Part shown: positions 1 to 8,189 of the stretch, in pieces | How positions within the stretch are numbered: position 1 is the stretch's first letter | Layout: the number at the start of each line of letters is the position of its first letter | NCBI RefSeq assembly: GCF_002564005.1 | Contig: NZ_PDJG01000001.1 | Location: forward strand, 1,798,001 to 1,862,000 | Direction: 5' to 3' | Source of the DNA: Sanguibacter antarcticus | Lineage (GTDB): Bacteria; Actinomycetota; Actinomycetes; Actinomycetales; Cellulomonadaceae | Length of the DNA stretch: 64,000 nt | Position numbers and translations under genes: made by a program | Notes under the pieces: generated by a model | What the model was told of the DNA's origin: nothing | Databases searched by the model: none | Seen by the model: only the letters and a program-made list of their open reading frames with translations

Positions 1-519
1 CACGAAGTCCTCGTTCCCTCCGACTGTCGGAGGGAGCCAGTTGAGCCTCACGCCGAACGTGAACTGCATGACGAAACCGATGACGAACGTCGGGACGGCG
101 ATGACGATGAGGCTCACGACGAGGACGCTCGCATCGAAGATGCCGCCCTTGCGGAGCCCGGCGATGAGGCCGACGCCGATGCCGAGGACCGACTCGAAGA
201 CCATCGCGAGGATCGCGATCTTGAAGGTCACGGGGAACGCGCGAGCGATGACGTCCATCACCGGCTGACCCGAGAACGAGTTCCCGAAGTCGAGCGTGAA
301 GATGCCCTTGAGGTAGAGCAGGTACTGGATGAAGAACGGCTGGTCGAGATTGAACTGCGCGCGGATCTGGTCGGCGACTGCTGGGGAGAGCCCACGCTCG
401 CCGCCGAGAGCCTGGATCGGGTCTCCAGGAAGAGCGAAGACCATTGCATAGATCAGCAGAGTCGACCCGAGAAACACCGGGATCATCTGCAACAGTCTGC
501 GTCCGATATAACGGACCAT
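1..519 (-). CDS. Peptide ABC transporter permease, DppB/OppB family (3' end cut by window edge)
   Basis: Reading down from an ATG at 519 gives an open frame of 173 codons to the window edge. The protein starts with MVRYIGRRLLQMIPVF, a cytoplasmic stretch leading into the first membrane helix, as is typical of DppB-type permeases. The LPGDP motif near residue 30 and a helix-rich segment at about residues 100-145 also fit the family. These inner-membrane subunits form the channel for di- and oligopeptides. The gene lies downstream of the substrate-binding protein on the same strand, which is the usual oppA-oppB order, with a stem-loop between them. The product is incomplete, so the conserved EAA loop cannot be checked. 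Confidence 0.9.
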   Translation of the reverse strand, partial: MVRYIGRRLLQMIPVFLGSTLLIYAMVFALPGDPIQALGGERGLSPAVADQIRAQFNLDQPFFIQYLLYLKGIFTLDFGNSFSGQPVMDVIARAFPVTFKIAILAMVFESVLGIGVGLIAGLRKGGIFDASVLVVSLIVIAVPTFVIGFVMQFTFGVRLNWLPPTVGGNEDFV

Positions 520-610
520 CAGGTCAATCCTTCCTTCGAGCCGACGGCGAGGAACGCGGCTCGTCCGTCGGCCACTGTAACGGGAGTACATACGAGGAGG
601 CACACACGAC

Positions 611-646
611 GGTGGGGTGAGGACCCATGAGGGCCCTCACCCCACC
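611..646 (-). terminator. Stem-loop between substrate-binding protein and permease genes
   Basis: A 12-base perfect arm, ggtggggtgagg at 611-622, pairs with its complement at 635-646 across a 12-base loop region. It lies 30 bases past the stop of the substrate-binding protein gene and before the permease. Such stems often let a binding-protein gene be expressed above the downstream permeases. No U-run is visible, which is common in high-GC actinobacteria. Confidence 0.6.
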
Positions 647-675
647 GATGAAGCGGTCAGTCTAAGCGGTGCAGA

Positions 676-2292
676 TCACCACTCGTTGATGGCGTTCGCC
701 TCTGCCCACAGTTCCTTGGCCTTCTCGGGGTTGAACTCGAGAACCTCAGAGCCGGCCAGTGTCTCGTTCCAGCCAGCGATCGTCGGCGACGTGAAGTCCT
801 TCGCCGGGGTACGTGTGCCCTGGAAGATCGTGTCCGTGATCGACTGACGGTCGATCGCCATAGAGATGGCCTGGCGACGGAGGTTGCCCTCTTCACCCTC
901 GAAGTGCTCGAGGTTCTGAGCCATCGTGAAGGACTGGAACACTGCGGACGGCTGGTTGACCGCGCGGGTTCCGAGGTCGTCCTCGTAGGTCCCGAAGGCG
1001 CTGTCCGGGACGGCGTCCAGCACGTCGAGGTTGTTCGCGAGGAGGTCGTTGTACGCCGAGTCCTGGTTGTCGTAGAACGTGATCGTCACGCCGGCGTTCG
1101 CCGGCTTACGAACTCCGCTGTAGGACGGGTTCGGCTCGAGGTCGATGCTGACGTTGTGCTCCCACGAGCCGGGGGTGACCATGTAGGGGCCGTTGCCGAT
1201 CGGGTTCTCGCCGAACGCAGCCATGTCCGTGAAGGCGGCGGCCGGGAGCGGCATGAACGCGGTGTAGCCGAGGCGGAGCGGGAAGTCAGCCTCAGGCTGC
1301 TGGAGCTGGACCGTGAACGTCGTGTCGTCGACGACGTTGAGGCCGGTGAGCTCTGACTCCTCGTCGTAGGAGAAGCCTTCGATGCCCTCGAAGAAGTACG
1401 AGGACAGCTGAGCGTTGCTCAGGAGCCCGCCGTACTTCCAGGCGTCGACGAACGAGGCGGCGGTGACCGGCTCGCCGTTCGTGAAGGTGGTGCCGCCCTT
1501 GATCTTGATCGTGTAGAGCTGGTTGTCCGTCGTCTCGATCGACTCGGCCAGCTCGTTCACGGGAGTGCCGTCAGCCTCGTAGGAGACGAGCCCGGCGAAG
1601 ATGAGGTCGGTGATCTTTCCGCCACCGGTCTCGTTCGTGTTCGTGGGAACGAGAGGGTTCGCAGGCTCGGAGCCGTTGACGAGGACCGGGGTTCCGTCAG
1701 CCTTGGTCACCGCGTAGTAGAGCGGGACGCTGTTCCAGCCGAAGGCCACGTCAGCGACGTTCTCCGAGGAGCCGCCGGTGACGTTGGAGTACCAGAGGGG
1801 GATCGCGGGAAGGTCCTGGAACAGGACCTCCTGAGCCTGGTCGAAGATCACGTTGGCGTCTTCGAGCGTCGCTGCGGCCTGTCCCTGGCTGAGGAGGGAG
1901 TCGAAGTCTGCGTTCGAGTAGTCGCCGTCGTTCGAGCCTGCACCCGTGCCGTAGATCGGGCCGAGGAAGTTGTAGAGGCTGGGGTAGTCAGCCTGCCATC
2001 CGGTGCGGAACGCGCCAGTCATCTTGCGCTCGGTGACGTCCGAACGAAGCTCGGCGAACGTCGCGTAGTTCTGTCCCTCAGCGTTGATGCCCAGGGTGTT
2101 CTTGATGCTGTTGGTCGTCGCGTCGACCCAGGCCTGGTGTCCGCCGTCACCGTTGTAGGCGATGGTGAAGACGTTGTCGGACGTGCTGGCGGTTGCCTCG
2201 TCGCCGGCGTCGTCGCTGCTGCCGCACGCCGTGAGCGCGAGCGCTCCGACCGCCGCGAACGCGGTGATCCGGCTGAGCTTCCTGATCTTCAA
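676..2292 (-). CDS. Peptide ABC transporter substrate-binding lipoprotein, SBP family 5, with circularly permuted block order
   Basis: This is a secreted lipoprotein of 538 residues that should bind peptides and deliver them to the DppB-type permease. A lipobox (LALTAC) puts the lipidated cysteine at residue 23. The start codon is TTG, preceded at the right distance by a strong GGGAGG. The internal order is unusual. Segments normally near the C-terminus of family 5 proteins (GWQADYP at 98, DLPAIPLWYSN at 160) come directly after the signal peptide. The normal N-terminal part (NGSEPANP at 206, FTNGEPVTAASF at 270) follows, and the mid-protein LRRQAISMAIDR motif sits at 471, near the stop. The apparent junctions are at residues 37/38 and 197/198. 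Total length is normal for the family. Binding-protein identity is certain; whether the permutation is natural or an assembly error is open. Confidence 0.9.
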   Translation of the reverse strand: MKIRKLSRITAFAAVGALALTACGSSDDAGDEATASTSDNVFTIAYNGDGGHQAWVDATTNSIKNTLGINAEGQNYATFAELRSDVTERKMTGAFRTGWQADYPSLYNFLGPIYGTGAGSNDGDYSNADFDSLLSQGQAAATLEDANVIFDQAQEVLFQDLPAIPLWYSNVTGGSSENVADVAFGWNSVPLYYAVTKADGTPVLVNGSEPANPLVPTNTNETGGGKITDLIFAGLVSYEADGTPVNELAESIETTDNQLYTIKIKGGTTFTNGEPVTAASFVDAWKYGGLLSNAQLSSYFFEGIEGFSYDEESELTGLNVVDDTTFTVQLQQPEADFPLRLGYTAFMPLPAAAFTDMAAFGENPIGNGPYMVTPGSWEHNVSIDLEPNPSYSGVRKPANAGVTITFYDNQDSAYNDLLANNLDVLDAVPDSAFGTYEDDLGTRAVNQPSAVFQSFTMAQNLEHFEGEEGNLRRQAISMAIDRQSITDTIFQGTRTPAKDFTSPTIAGWNETLAGSEVLEFNPEKAKELWAEANAINEW

Positions 2293-2452
2293 TGTTCCTC
2301 CCGAGGGACTGGAGCACCCTGTGGATCCCGGCAGCCCGTGACCTCGTCGTATCTCGACGGGGCACGGAGATGCCTCGGGCGTCCTTGCTTAGACAGAAAA
2401 CTACGCAGCGCAAGATGTGCTGCGAACCACTTCGGCCCCTCAGGCCTCGATC

Positions 2453-2508
2453 GTTACCGAGTTGATACTGCACGGTAACTTTGGTTACGCAGCGTTCACA
2501 TAGTGAAC
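2453..2508. promoter_or_regulatory. Two palindromes upstream of the substrate-binding protein gene
   Basis: Within the 411-base gap 2293-2703 two inverted repeats stand out. GTTACCG at 2453-2459 faces CGGTAAC at 2473-2479, and the near-perfect palindrome GTTCAC-ata-GTGAAC lies at 2494-2508. They are 160-215 bases ahead of the TTG start of the binding-protein gene, a plausible place for operators of a long leader. The rest of the gap contains no gene I can support. Confidence 0.4.
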
Positions 2509-2703
2509 ATGCTCTTGACGAAACGTTGCGATAGCAGGCCGCGCGCATATCTCGGGACGGTATCGGCGCCAGAGTTATCAGGAGTCACACATCGAGGGAA
2601 AGAGTTTTCCGAGCCGCACCTCCACGGGACACCAACCCACCCAGGGGCGGCGGTTTGGGTACTGTTGTCAGAAATCGGCCTCGGGAGGGCCGCACGTCGC
2701 CTC

Positions 2704-3330
2704 TCACGTGTAGACGGTCGCCAGCAGCTCGTCGTACTGGCGAATCTCAAAAGTCTGCACCTTCACCTGGATGCTCGCGAGTCGACGGACCTTGTCCAGG
2801 CTCACCAGCTCGGTCGCGGCCTCCGCCATCGAGACACCGCCGACGTGGTGAACCCGCATGAGCTCGATCCACATCCGGCCCTGATCCACACCAGTGGCCG
2901 CAGACAGCGCGCTCAGCTCCTCAGCCGTGGCGAGCCCAGGCATCGTGGCAGCCGGCATACCGGCCCCCATGCCCATCCACGCCATCGTCGTCGTGGGCGC
3001 CGCGGTGGACAGCCCCCAGTCCGCCAGCCACGCCCGCATCATGCCGACCTCGATGGCCTGGTTCTGCAGGACCTCGGCCGCTGCCGCCTGCACCGGGTCA
3101 CCGGTGTCCCGACCCAGCACCCGCTGACACAGCGCCAGAGCCTGAACATGGTGCAGCGTCATGTCGGCACAGAAGCCGGCGTCGGTATCGCTCGGCGAGG
3201 TCTCCTCTGCCTCCTCAGCGGCACTGTCCGACGACGCCCCCGCTTGCACCGCAGCCCCACCGGCGAACCCCAGCGCCCCGACGGCTCCCGCGATGAGGAA
3301 CCCACGTCGGGACGAGGACGGACGGGTCAC
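2704..3330 (-). CDS. Tat-exported DUF305 protein
   Basis: A GTG at 3330 overlaps the TGA of the upstream gene as GTGA, so translation is probably coupled; this fixes the start and gives 208 residues. The N-terminus has SSSRRGFLIAG followed by a hydrophobic stretch and an alanine-rich cleavage region, which reads as a twin-arginine signal. The rest matches DUF305: FCADMTLHHVQAL, then EVGMMRAWL, then MRVHHVGGVSMAE, with paired histidines and methionines at regular spacing. DUF305 proteins are ferritin-like four-helix proteins often found near copper-handling genes, but their biochemical role is not settled. The partner gene encodes a YHYH-domain lipoprotein, so both products probably act at the cell surface. 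Confidence 0.85.
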   Translation of the reverse strand: MTRPSSSRRGFLIAGAVGALGFAGGAAVQAGASSDSAAEEAEETSPSDTDAGFCADMTLHHVQALALCQRVLGRDTGDPVQAAAAEVLQNQAIEVGMMRAWLADWGLSTAAPTTTMAWMGMGAGMPAATMPGLATAEELSALSAATGVDQGRMWIELMRVHHVGGVSMAEAATELVSLDKVRRLASIQVKVQTFEIRQYDELLATVYT

Positions 3331-4265
3331 CGCGGGCCACCCCCGCCGCCGCCTGCTGCACTCACGTCGACGACCCCGGCATAGCATCCGATGACATAGG
3401 GAAAGGTCGCCGTCGTGTAGTAGGCGTAGGTGCCGTCAGCGTCGGTGAGACCGTTGCACTGGTCGAGATCACCGGACCCCTCGACGTAGGAGTGCGCAGC
3501 CCATGTGTCGGACGCGAAGAGCGACTCGTCGGTGAGCTCCCACGACGAGGTGTACTGGTCGGCTCCCGTATAGATCGGGTAGCCGTCGAGGGCATAGCCG
3601 ACCAGCTGCGGCTCCTGCGCGACCTCCGCAGGGGTGAAGAGGCAGTCTGTGCTGTCCGACGACAGCACCTGGTGGATGTGGAAGCCGGTCGGGCCGTTGT
3701 GGCTCCCGCACTCCGACAAGGCTCCCTCGAGCGAGTTGACGTCGCCGCCGGTCCCCTCGGTCGGTCCGTAGATCGGAACACCGTCGAGCGCCACAGCCGC
3801 GATCCCGAGGTCCGGCACGGCGGTGACCTCGTCGGCCATCGTCGGTGTGGAGGTGATGGTGAACGAGTAGTCCGCCGCCTGGGGCGAGCCCGGCGAGGTC
3901 TCGACATAGGTGTAGTCAGGGATCCCGTTGCTGGTGATCGCGAGGTCGTCGCCCTCGCAGGTAGCGCTCACCTCCGGGTCGTCGAGGTCCGCGTTCGCCG
4001 ACCCCCGCGTCACGAACAGCGCCGCTGTCTCTGCACAGGTCAGACCGGTTGCAGTACTGCCTGTGGCAGCGTCTGCCGAGGGCTCGGCATCCACGGTGGT
4101 GTCTGTGGTGTCGTCTGTGGTGTCGGACGAGCTGGTGGCAGGATCCTCCGTCGAGGTGTCGACGCTGCACCCGGCTGCCACCAGCACCGAGACGAGAGCG
4201 GCCGACACGAAGAGGCGTGCGGCCTGGCGAGAAGGTCTGCGCGGTGCGTAGAGCTGAGTAGACAT
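3327..4265 (-). CDS. YHYH-domain lipoprotein
   Basis: The ATG at 4265 is preceded by AGGAG at good spacing and opens a lipoprotein signal ending in LVAAGC; upstream in-frame codons lack such a signal. A threonine- and aspartate-rich linker of about 40 residues follows. The C-terminal two thirds carry the YHYH-domain pattern: ALDGVPIYGP, CGSHNGPTGFHIHQ and YALDGYPIYT. The motif that names the family is altered to FHIH here. Function is unknown; members are extracellular and often contain paired cysteines, as here. The gene is translationally coupled to the following DUF305 gene through a 4-base overlap, which suggests a shared extracytoplasmic process. Confidence 0.8.
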   Translation of the reverse strand: MSTQLYAPRRPSRQAARLFVSAALVSVLVAAGCSVDTSTEDPATSSSDTTDDTTDTTVDAEPSADAATGSTATGLTCAETAALFVTRGSANADLDDPEVSATCEGDDLAITSNGIPDYTYVETSPGSPQAADYSFTITSTPTMADEVTAVPDLGIAAVALDGVPIYGPTEGTGGDVNSLEGALSECGSHNGPTGFHIHQVLSSDSTDCLFTPAEVAQEPQLVGYALDGYPIYTGADQYTSSWELTDESLFASDTWAAHSYVEGSGDLDQCNGLTDADGTYAYYTTATFPYVIGCYAGVVDVSAAGGGGGGPR

Positions 4266-4424
4266 CTGAGTACGCTCCTGGAGACAAGGGACGGGACGCC
4301 GTGCTGTGAGCGGTGCGCGGTGCGCGCCGACAGACAAAGATGCTGTCCGAGCGGTCTGTGAGCCCGGTGTGAGCGTCCTGTACCCCGGCTGTCGTCTCCC
4401 CGCCGTGGTCGATCCACGGAGACG

Positions 4425-4464
4425 CCGGAGGGCCGGCGGGGCACATGCCCCGCCGGCCCTCCGG
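4425..4464 (-). terminator. Strong terminator after the GT39 gene
   Basis: An 18-base perfect inverted repeat (ccggagggccggcggggc and its complement) with a 4-base acat loop sits 8 bases past the stop of the glycosyltransferase gene. It separates the glycosyltransferase operon from the YHYH/DUF305 operon on the same strand. Confidence 0.85.
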
Positions 4465-4471
4465 ATCGGGA

Positions 4472-6700
4472 TCAGCCGATCGGCACCGTGAGGTCGTAGA
4501 TCGTCACCCCGTCGACCGTCTCGGCGGTGTACGTCTCGCTCACCCAGGTAGCGATCGTCGTGGTCCCTTCCTCCGACGCCCGACCACCGCCAAGACCGGC
4601 ACCGGCGCCTGAGCCGTTGGCGATGTAATAGTGGATCTCACCGTCGGCGACGTAGGCCTGGAACTGCTCGAGCGTCGGGGACGGGTCTCCCCCGTTGAAG
4701 CCGCCGATCGGCATGACCGACTTCTCCGTAGGGAGCTGGTAGCTCGCGGCGCTCTGCGCATCTGTGGTCGCAGCGACCCAGGTGTAGGAGTCTGCGTCGG
4801 TGAGCAGCATCTCGACGATCGTGTCGCTGACCGTCGTGCTGCCACGTCCGTTCGCCCCAGCGCCCTGGGCACCGGCCGCAGCCTGCCCAGCAGCATCCTG
4901 GCCACCGAGCGCCTCACCACCAGGCAGCTCCCCAGCAGCGCCCTGCCCACCGCGCGCCTGCCCGGCGGCTGGGCCGCCTGCGCCTCCAGGGAGCGCACCG
5001 GCACCGGCGGCCGCGCCGCCCCGAGCCCCTGAGGCGGAGCCCTCGACGGCGGGGCCTGTCGTCACCGCGCCACCCGTGTGCGGGGTCAGGACGGTCTGCA
5101 CCGTCCACGACGTCGGGCCGGCGAACGCGGCGACCAGAGCCAGCACGACGCCGGTCCGGAGCACCGCAGGACCGAACCTGCGGCCGAGCAGCAGCCCAGC
5201 CACGGCGAGCAGGCCCACGACGAGGACGACCCACCGGAGCCACGGGTTCCACTCAGGAGACCTCGCCAGGACGATGAAGGCCCACCCGGTGGTGACCAGC
5301 GAGACGGCCGCGAGCAGCGGCAGAGCCCACGTCTCTGTCCGGCGTGTCCACAAGAGCCACGCTCCGATCCCCACAACTGCGCCGATCGAGGGCGCGAGTG
5401 CGACCGTGTAGTACTGGTGGAACGTCCCGTCCATGAGCGAGAACGTCAGACCAGAGACCACGAGGGTCGCGCCCCACAGCAGGAGCGCTGCACGGCGTAC
5501 GTCGGTCCGTACCTTCCGGCCCAGGATCCACAGGCCGAAGAGGCCGAGGAGGAGCGCTGCGGGGATGACCCACGAGACGTGCCCTCCGAGGTCGCCGCTG
5601 AACATCCGCAAGACGCCGACGTTCGAGCCGAACCCGCCACCGCCGCCGCCGGCCGGTGCGCCACCTCCGACAGCGTTGGCGCCGGCAACCGCGTTCCCTG
5701 CCGCGTCTGCGGCACGCCCGGTGCCTGCTGCTGCACCGCCGGTGGCCGCAGCACCGGGGACTGCACCGACGCCGGTACCAGCGGTACCGGTAGCCGTGCC
5801 CGCGGAACGGCCGAAGATCCGACCGAGCCCGTTGTACCCGAAGGTCAGGTCGAAGAAGGAGTTGTTCGTCGATCCCCCGACGTACGGGCGATCCGCTGCG
5901 GGGGTGAGCTCGACGATCGCGACCCACCATCCGGCAGTGACGACCATCGCGACGAGCGCGAGCAGGCTGTCGCGGATGCGGTGCCAGATCGAGATGGGCG
6001 CAGCCACGAGGTAGACGACGGCGATGCCCGGGAGGACGAGAACTGCCTGGAGCTGCTTGGTGAGGAAGGCGAAGCCGATGAGGGCGCCGGCGATCACCAG
6101 CCAGCGGGTGCGCCCATCCTCGACCCCCCGGATCGTGAGCGCGACCGCGAGGGTCAGGAGCAGCACGAGAAGGGCGTCGGGGTTGTTGTACCGGAACATC
6201 AGGGCGGCGACGGGAGTCAACGCCAGGACCGCACCGGCGATGAGGCCGGCCTGGGCGCTGAAGTAGCGGCGGACCGAGGAATAGACGATGCCGACGGTCG
6301 CGACCCCCATGAGAGCCTGCGGCACCAGCATCGCCCACGAGTTCAAGCCGAAGATCCGCACCGACAGTGCCATGATCCACAAGGAGGCTGGCGGCTTGTC
6401 GACAGTGATCGAGGCAGCAGCGTCAGACGCTCCGAAGAGGAAAGCCTTCCAGCTGACGGAGCCCGCCTGGACTGCGGCGGCATAGAAGGAGTTGGCCCAG
6501 CCTGAGGCGGACAGGTCCCACAGGTACAGCACACCGGTGGTCACCAGGAGGGCGATCAGGGCGGGGCGCTCCCACCGTTCGCGCGGGGCGGGGACGAACG
6601 TGTCTGCGGCCGCACTCGTCGGGGGCACCGTCGGAGGTATGGGGACCGCCGACGGGCTGGTCACCCCGTCCTCGACCTCGGTGCTCGGGGGGACGGTCAT
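4472..6700 (-). CDS. GT39-family membrane glycosyltransferase (ArnT/PMT-like)
   Basis: The 742-residue product begins with a proline-rich cytoplasmic tail. The first membrane helix near residue 50 is followed by NSFYAAAVQAGSVSWKAFLFG and DKPPASLW, the conserved first-loop pattern of GT39 enzymes that use polyprenyl-phosphate sugars. About ten further helices follow. Two long Gly/Ala-rich inserts, around residues 295-360 and 540-610, interrupt the membrane domain and the C-terminal extracytoplasmic domain. The ATG overlaps the stop of the upstream GT2/GtrA gene as ATGA, so the pair is coupled. A likely arrangement is that the upstream enzyme makes or flips the lipid-linked sugar and this one transfers it on the outside. 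The acceptor is unknown. Confidence 0.85.
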   Translation of the reverse strand: MTVPPSTEVEDGVTSPSAVPIPPTVPPTSAAADTFVPAPRERWERPALIALLVTTGVLYLWDLSASGWANSFYAAAVQAGSVSWKAFLFGASDAAASITVDKPPASLWIMALSVRIFGLNSWAMLVPQALMGVATVGIVYSSVRRYFSAQAGLIAGAVLALTPVAALMFRYNNPDALLVLLLTLAVALTIRGVEDGRTRWLVIAGALIGFAFLTKQLQAVLVLPGIAVVYLVAAPISIWHRIRDSLLALVAMVVTAGWWVAIVELTPAADRPYVGGSTNNSFFDLTFGYNGLGRIFGRSAGTATGTAGTGVGAVPGAAATGGAAAGTGRAADAAGNAVAGANAVGGGAPAGGGGGGFGSNVGVLRMFSGDLGGHVSWVIPAALLLGLFGLWILGRKVRTDVRRAALLLWGATLVVSGLTFSLMDGTFHQYYTVALAPSIGAVVGIGAWLLWTRRTETWALPLLAAVSLVTTGWAFIVLARSPEWNPWLRWVVLVVGLLAVAGLLLGRRFGPAVLRTGVVLALVAAFAGPTSWTVQTVLTPHTGGAVTTGPAVEGSASGARGGAAAGAGALPGGAGGPAAGQARGGQGAAGELPGGEALGGQDAAGQAAAGAQGAGANGRGSTTVSDTIVEMLLTDADSYTWVAATTDAQSAASYQLPTEKSVMPIGGFNGGDPSPTLEQFQAYVADGEIHYYIANGSGAGAGLGGGRASEEGTTTIATWVSETYTAETVDGVTIYDLTVPIG

Positions 6701-8049
6701 GGGCGTGCTCCTTCGGTGAGGCCATCGGCTACGACGGTGGCTCCGTTGGTATCGGGGACGGTGCCGGCACGTGGTCGGAAGACCCAGTGCCGGAAGAGAA
6801 GGAATCGCAGCACGGTCGCCACGAGGTTGGCGACGACGAGGACCGCGAGCTCGACGGAGTGCGGTGCGGTCGGTGCGAGGACCCCGACGAGGGCCAACGA
6901 ACCGGACGTCAATGCCCAGCCGAAGAAGAAGACGAGCAGGCCTTGCCCCTGGTGGCGCGCGGCGTTCGTCGAGCCGCGGAACCCGAAGGTGACTCGCCGG
7001 TTCGCAGCCGTGTTGGCGATCGCGGTGATGAGCAACGACGTGACGTTGGCTCCTTGTGCGCCCAGCGGCTGGCGGAGCAGCAGATAGATCAGGGCAAAAG
7101 CGAGTGTGGAGGCCACACCGACGATGATGAAGCGGACGAGCTGGTGCAGGAGCGCTGACCGCGCGGGGGCGTCGGCCGGCTCGACGACTCCCTGGACCAC
7201 ACGGGTCTGGGAGTCTCCGACGAGCGGTAGGTGCTCCCGGATCTCGCTCAGTGGGAGCGCTCCCGACATCAGCTCACGGCCGACCCGGCCGACTCCTCGG
7301 AGGTCGGCCATCGCTGTCGCGACGATGTCGACCCGAGAGTCCGGGTCGTCGACCCAGTCCACCGGGACCTCGTGGATCCGCAGCCCGGCCCGCTCGGCGA
7401 GCACGAGCAGCTCGGTGTCGAAGAACCAGCCGGTGTCCTGGACGAGCGGGAGCAGCTCCCGCGCGGCGTCGGCCCGGATCGCCTTGAACCCGCACTGGGC
7501 ATCGGAGAACCGGGCGGCGAGAGAGGTTCGTAGCAAGAAGTTGTAGGAGCGGGAGATGAACTCGCGCTTCGTGCCGCGAACCACGCGGGACGAGCGCGCC
7601 AGGCGCGTGCCGATCGCGACGTGCGAGTGCCCGGAGACGAGCGGCGCGACGAGAGGAAGAAGAGCGGACAGGTCGGTCGAGAGGTCGACGTCGCAGTAGG
7701 CGAGCACCTGCGCGTCAGAGGTCGACCAGACGGTAGCCAGCGCACGGCCCCGCCCCTTGGCGTCCAGGTGGACGACCTTCACCTGCGGCAGCTCAGCGGC
7801 CAGCCGTTCGGCCACCGCCAGGGTGCCGTCGGTCGAGGCGTTGTCGGCGATGGTCACCCGAGCGGAGAACGGCAGCTCTCGGGTCAGGTAGGCGCACACG
7901 GCGCGGACGGAGTCCTCGAGGCCAGCAGCCTCGTTGTAGACCGGGATGACCAGGTCGAGCACGGGGCCCGTTCCTGGGAGTACGGCCTGCGGCTGAGTCC
8001 GCGGGTCTGTCTCGTTCGTCGGGAATGTCTCAGCAATCATCATGCTCAC
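6697..8049 (-). CDS. Bifunctional GT2 glycosyltransferase-GtrA membrane protein
   Basis: The N-terminal half (to about residue 245) is a GT-A fold family 2 glycosyltransferase like dolichyl-phosphate sugar synthases: LDLVIPVYNEAAGLEDS near residue 32 and the DXD-type AYCDVDLSTD near 117. The C-terminal part, from LVRFIIVGVASTLAFALIY on, has four helices of the GtrA family, which take part in flipping undecaprenyl-phosphate sugars. The fusion therefore probably makes a polyprenyl-phosphate sugar and moves it across the membrane for the coupled GT39 enzyme. The start may be GTG at 8049 or ATG at 8043 or 8040; no clear ribosome-binding site decides between them. Confidence 0.87.
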   Translation of the reverse strand: MSMMIAETFPTNETDPRTQPQAVLPGTGPVLDLVIPVYNEAAGLEDSVRAVCAYLTRELPFSARVTIADNASTDGTLAVAERLAAELPQVKVVHLDAKGRGRALATVWSTSDAQVLAYCDVDLSTDLSALLPLVAPLVSGHSHVAIGTRLARSSRVVRGTKREFISRSYNFLLRTSLAARFSDAQCGFKAIRADAARELLPLVQDTGWFFDTELLVLAERAGLRIHEVPVDWVDDPDSRVDIVATAMADLRGVGRVGRELMSGALPLSEIREHLPLVGDSQTRVVQGVVEPADAPARSALLHQLVRFIIVGVASTLAFALIYLLLRQPLGAQGANVTSLLITAIANTAANRRVTFGFRGSTNAARHQGQGLLVFFFGWALTSGSLALVGVLAPTAPHSVELAVLVVANLVATVLRFLLFRHWVFRPRAGTVPDTNGATVVADGLTEGARP

Positions 8050-8189
8050 AGAGTCGACCAGCAGGTTGAACGGGCCCTAGGGCTCACCTGTGGATCACCT
8101 GAGGATCCACCGTCACTCCTGACAACAGCATGGATTGACCGGACTCGCCCTGAGCGATAACCCGTGACGGCCCTCGAATGGTCACCTAG

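Noticed and set aside
5078..6505. Long open frame on the plus strand opposite the GT39 gene
   Set aside because: It is antisense to a gene with clear family motifs and consists of Arg/Asp/Glu-rich sequence typical of a high-GC shadow frame.
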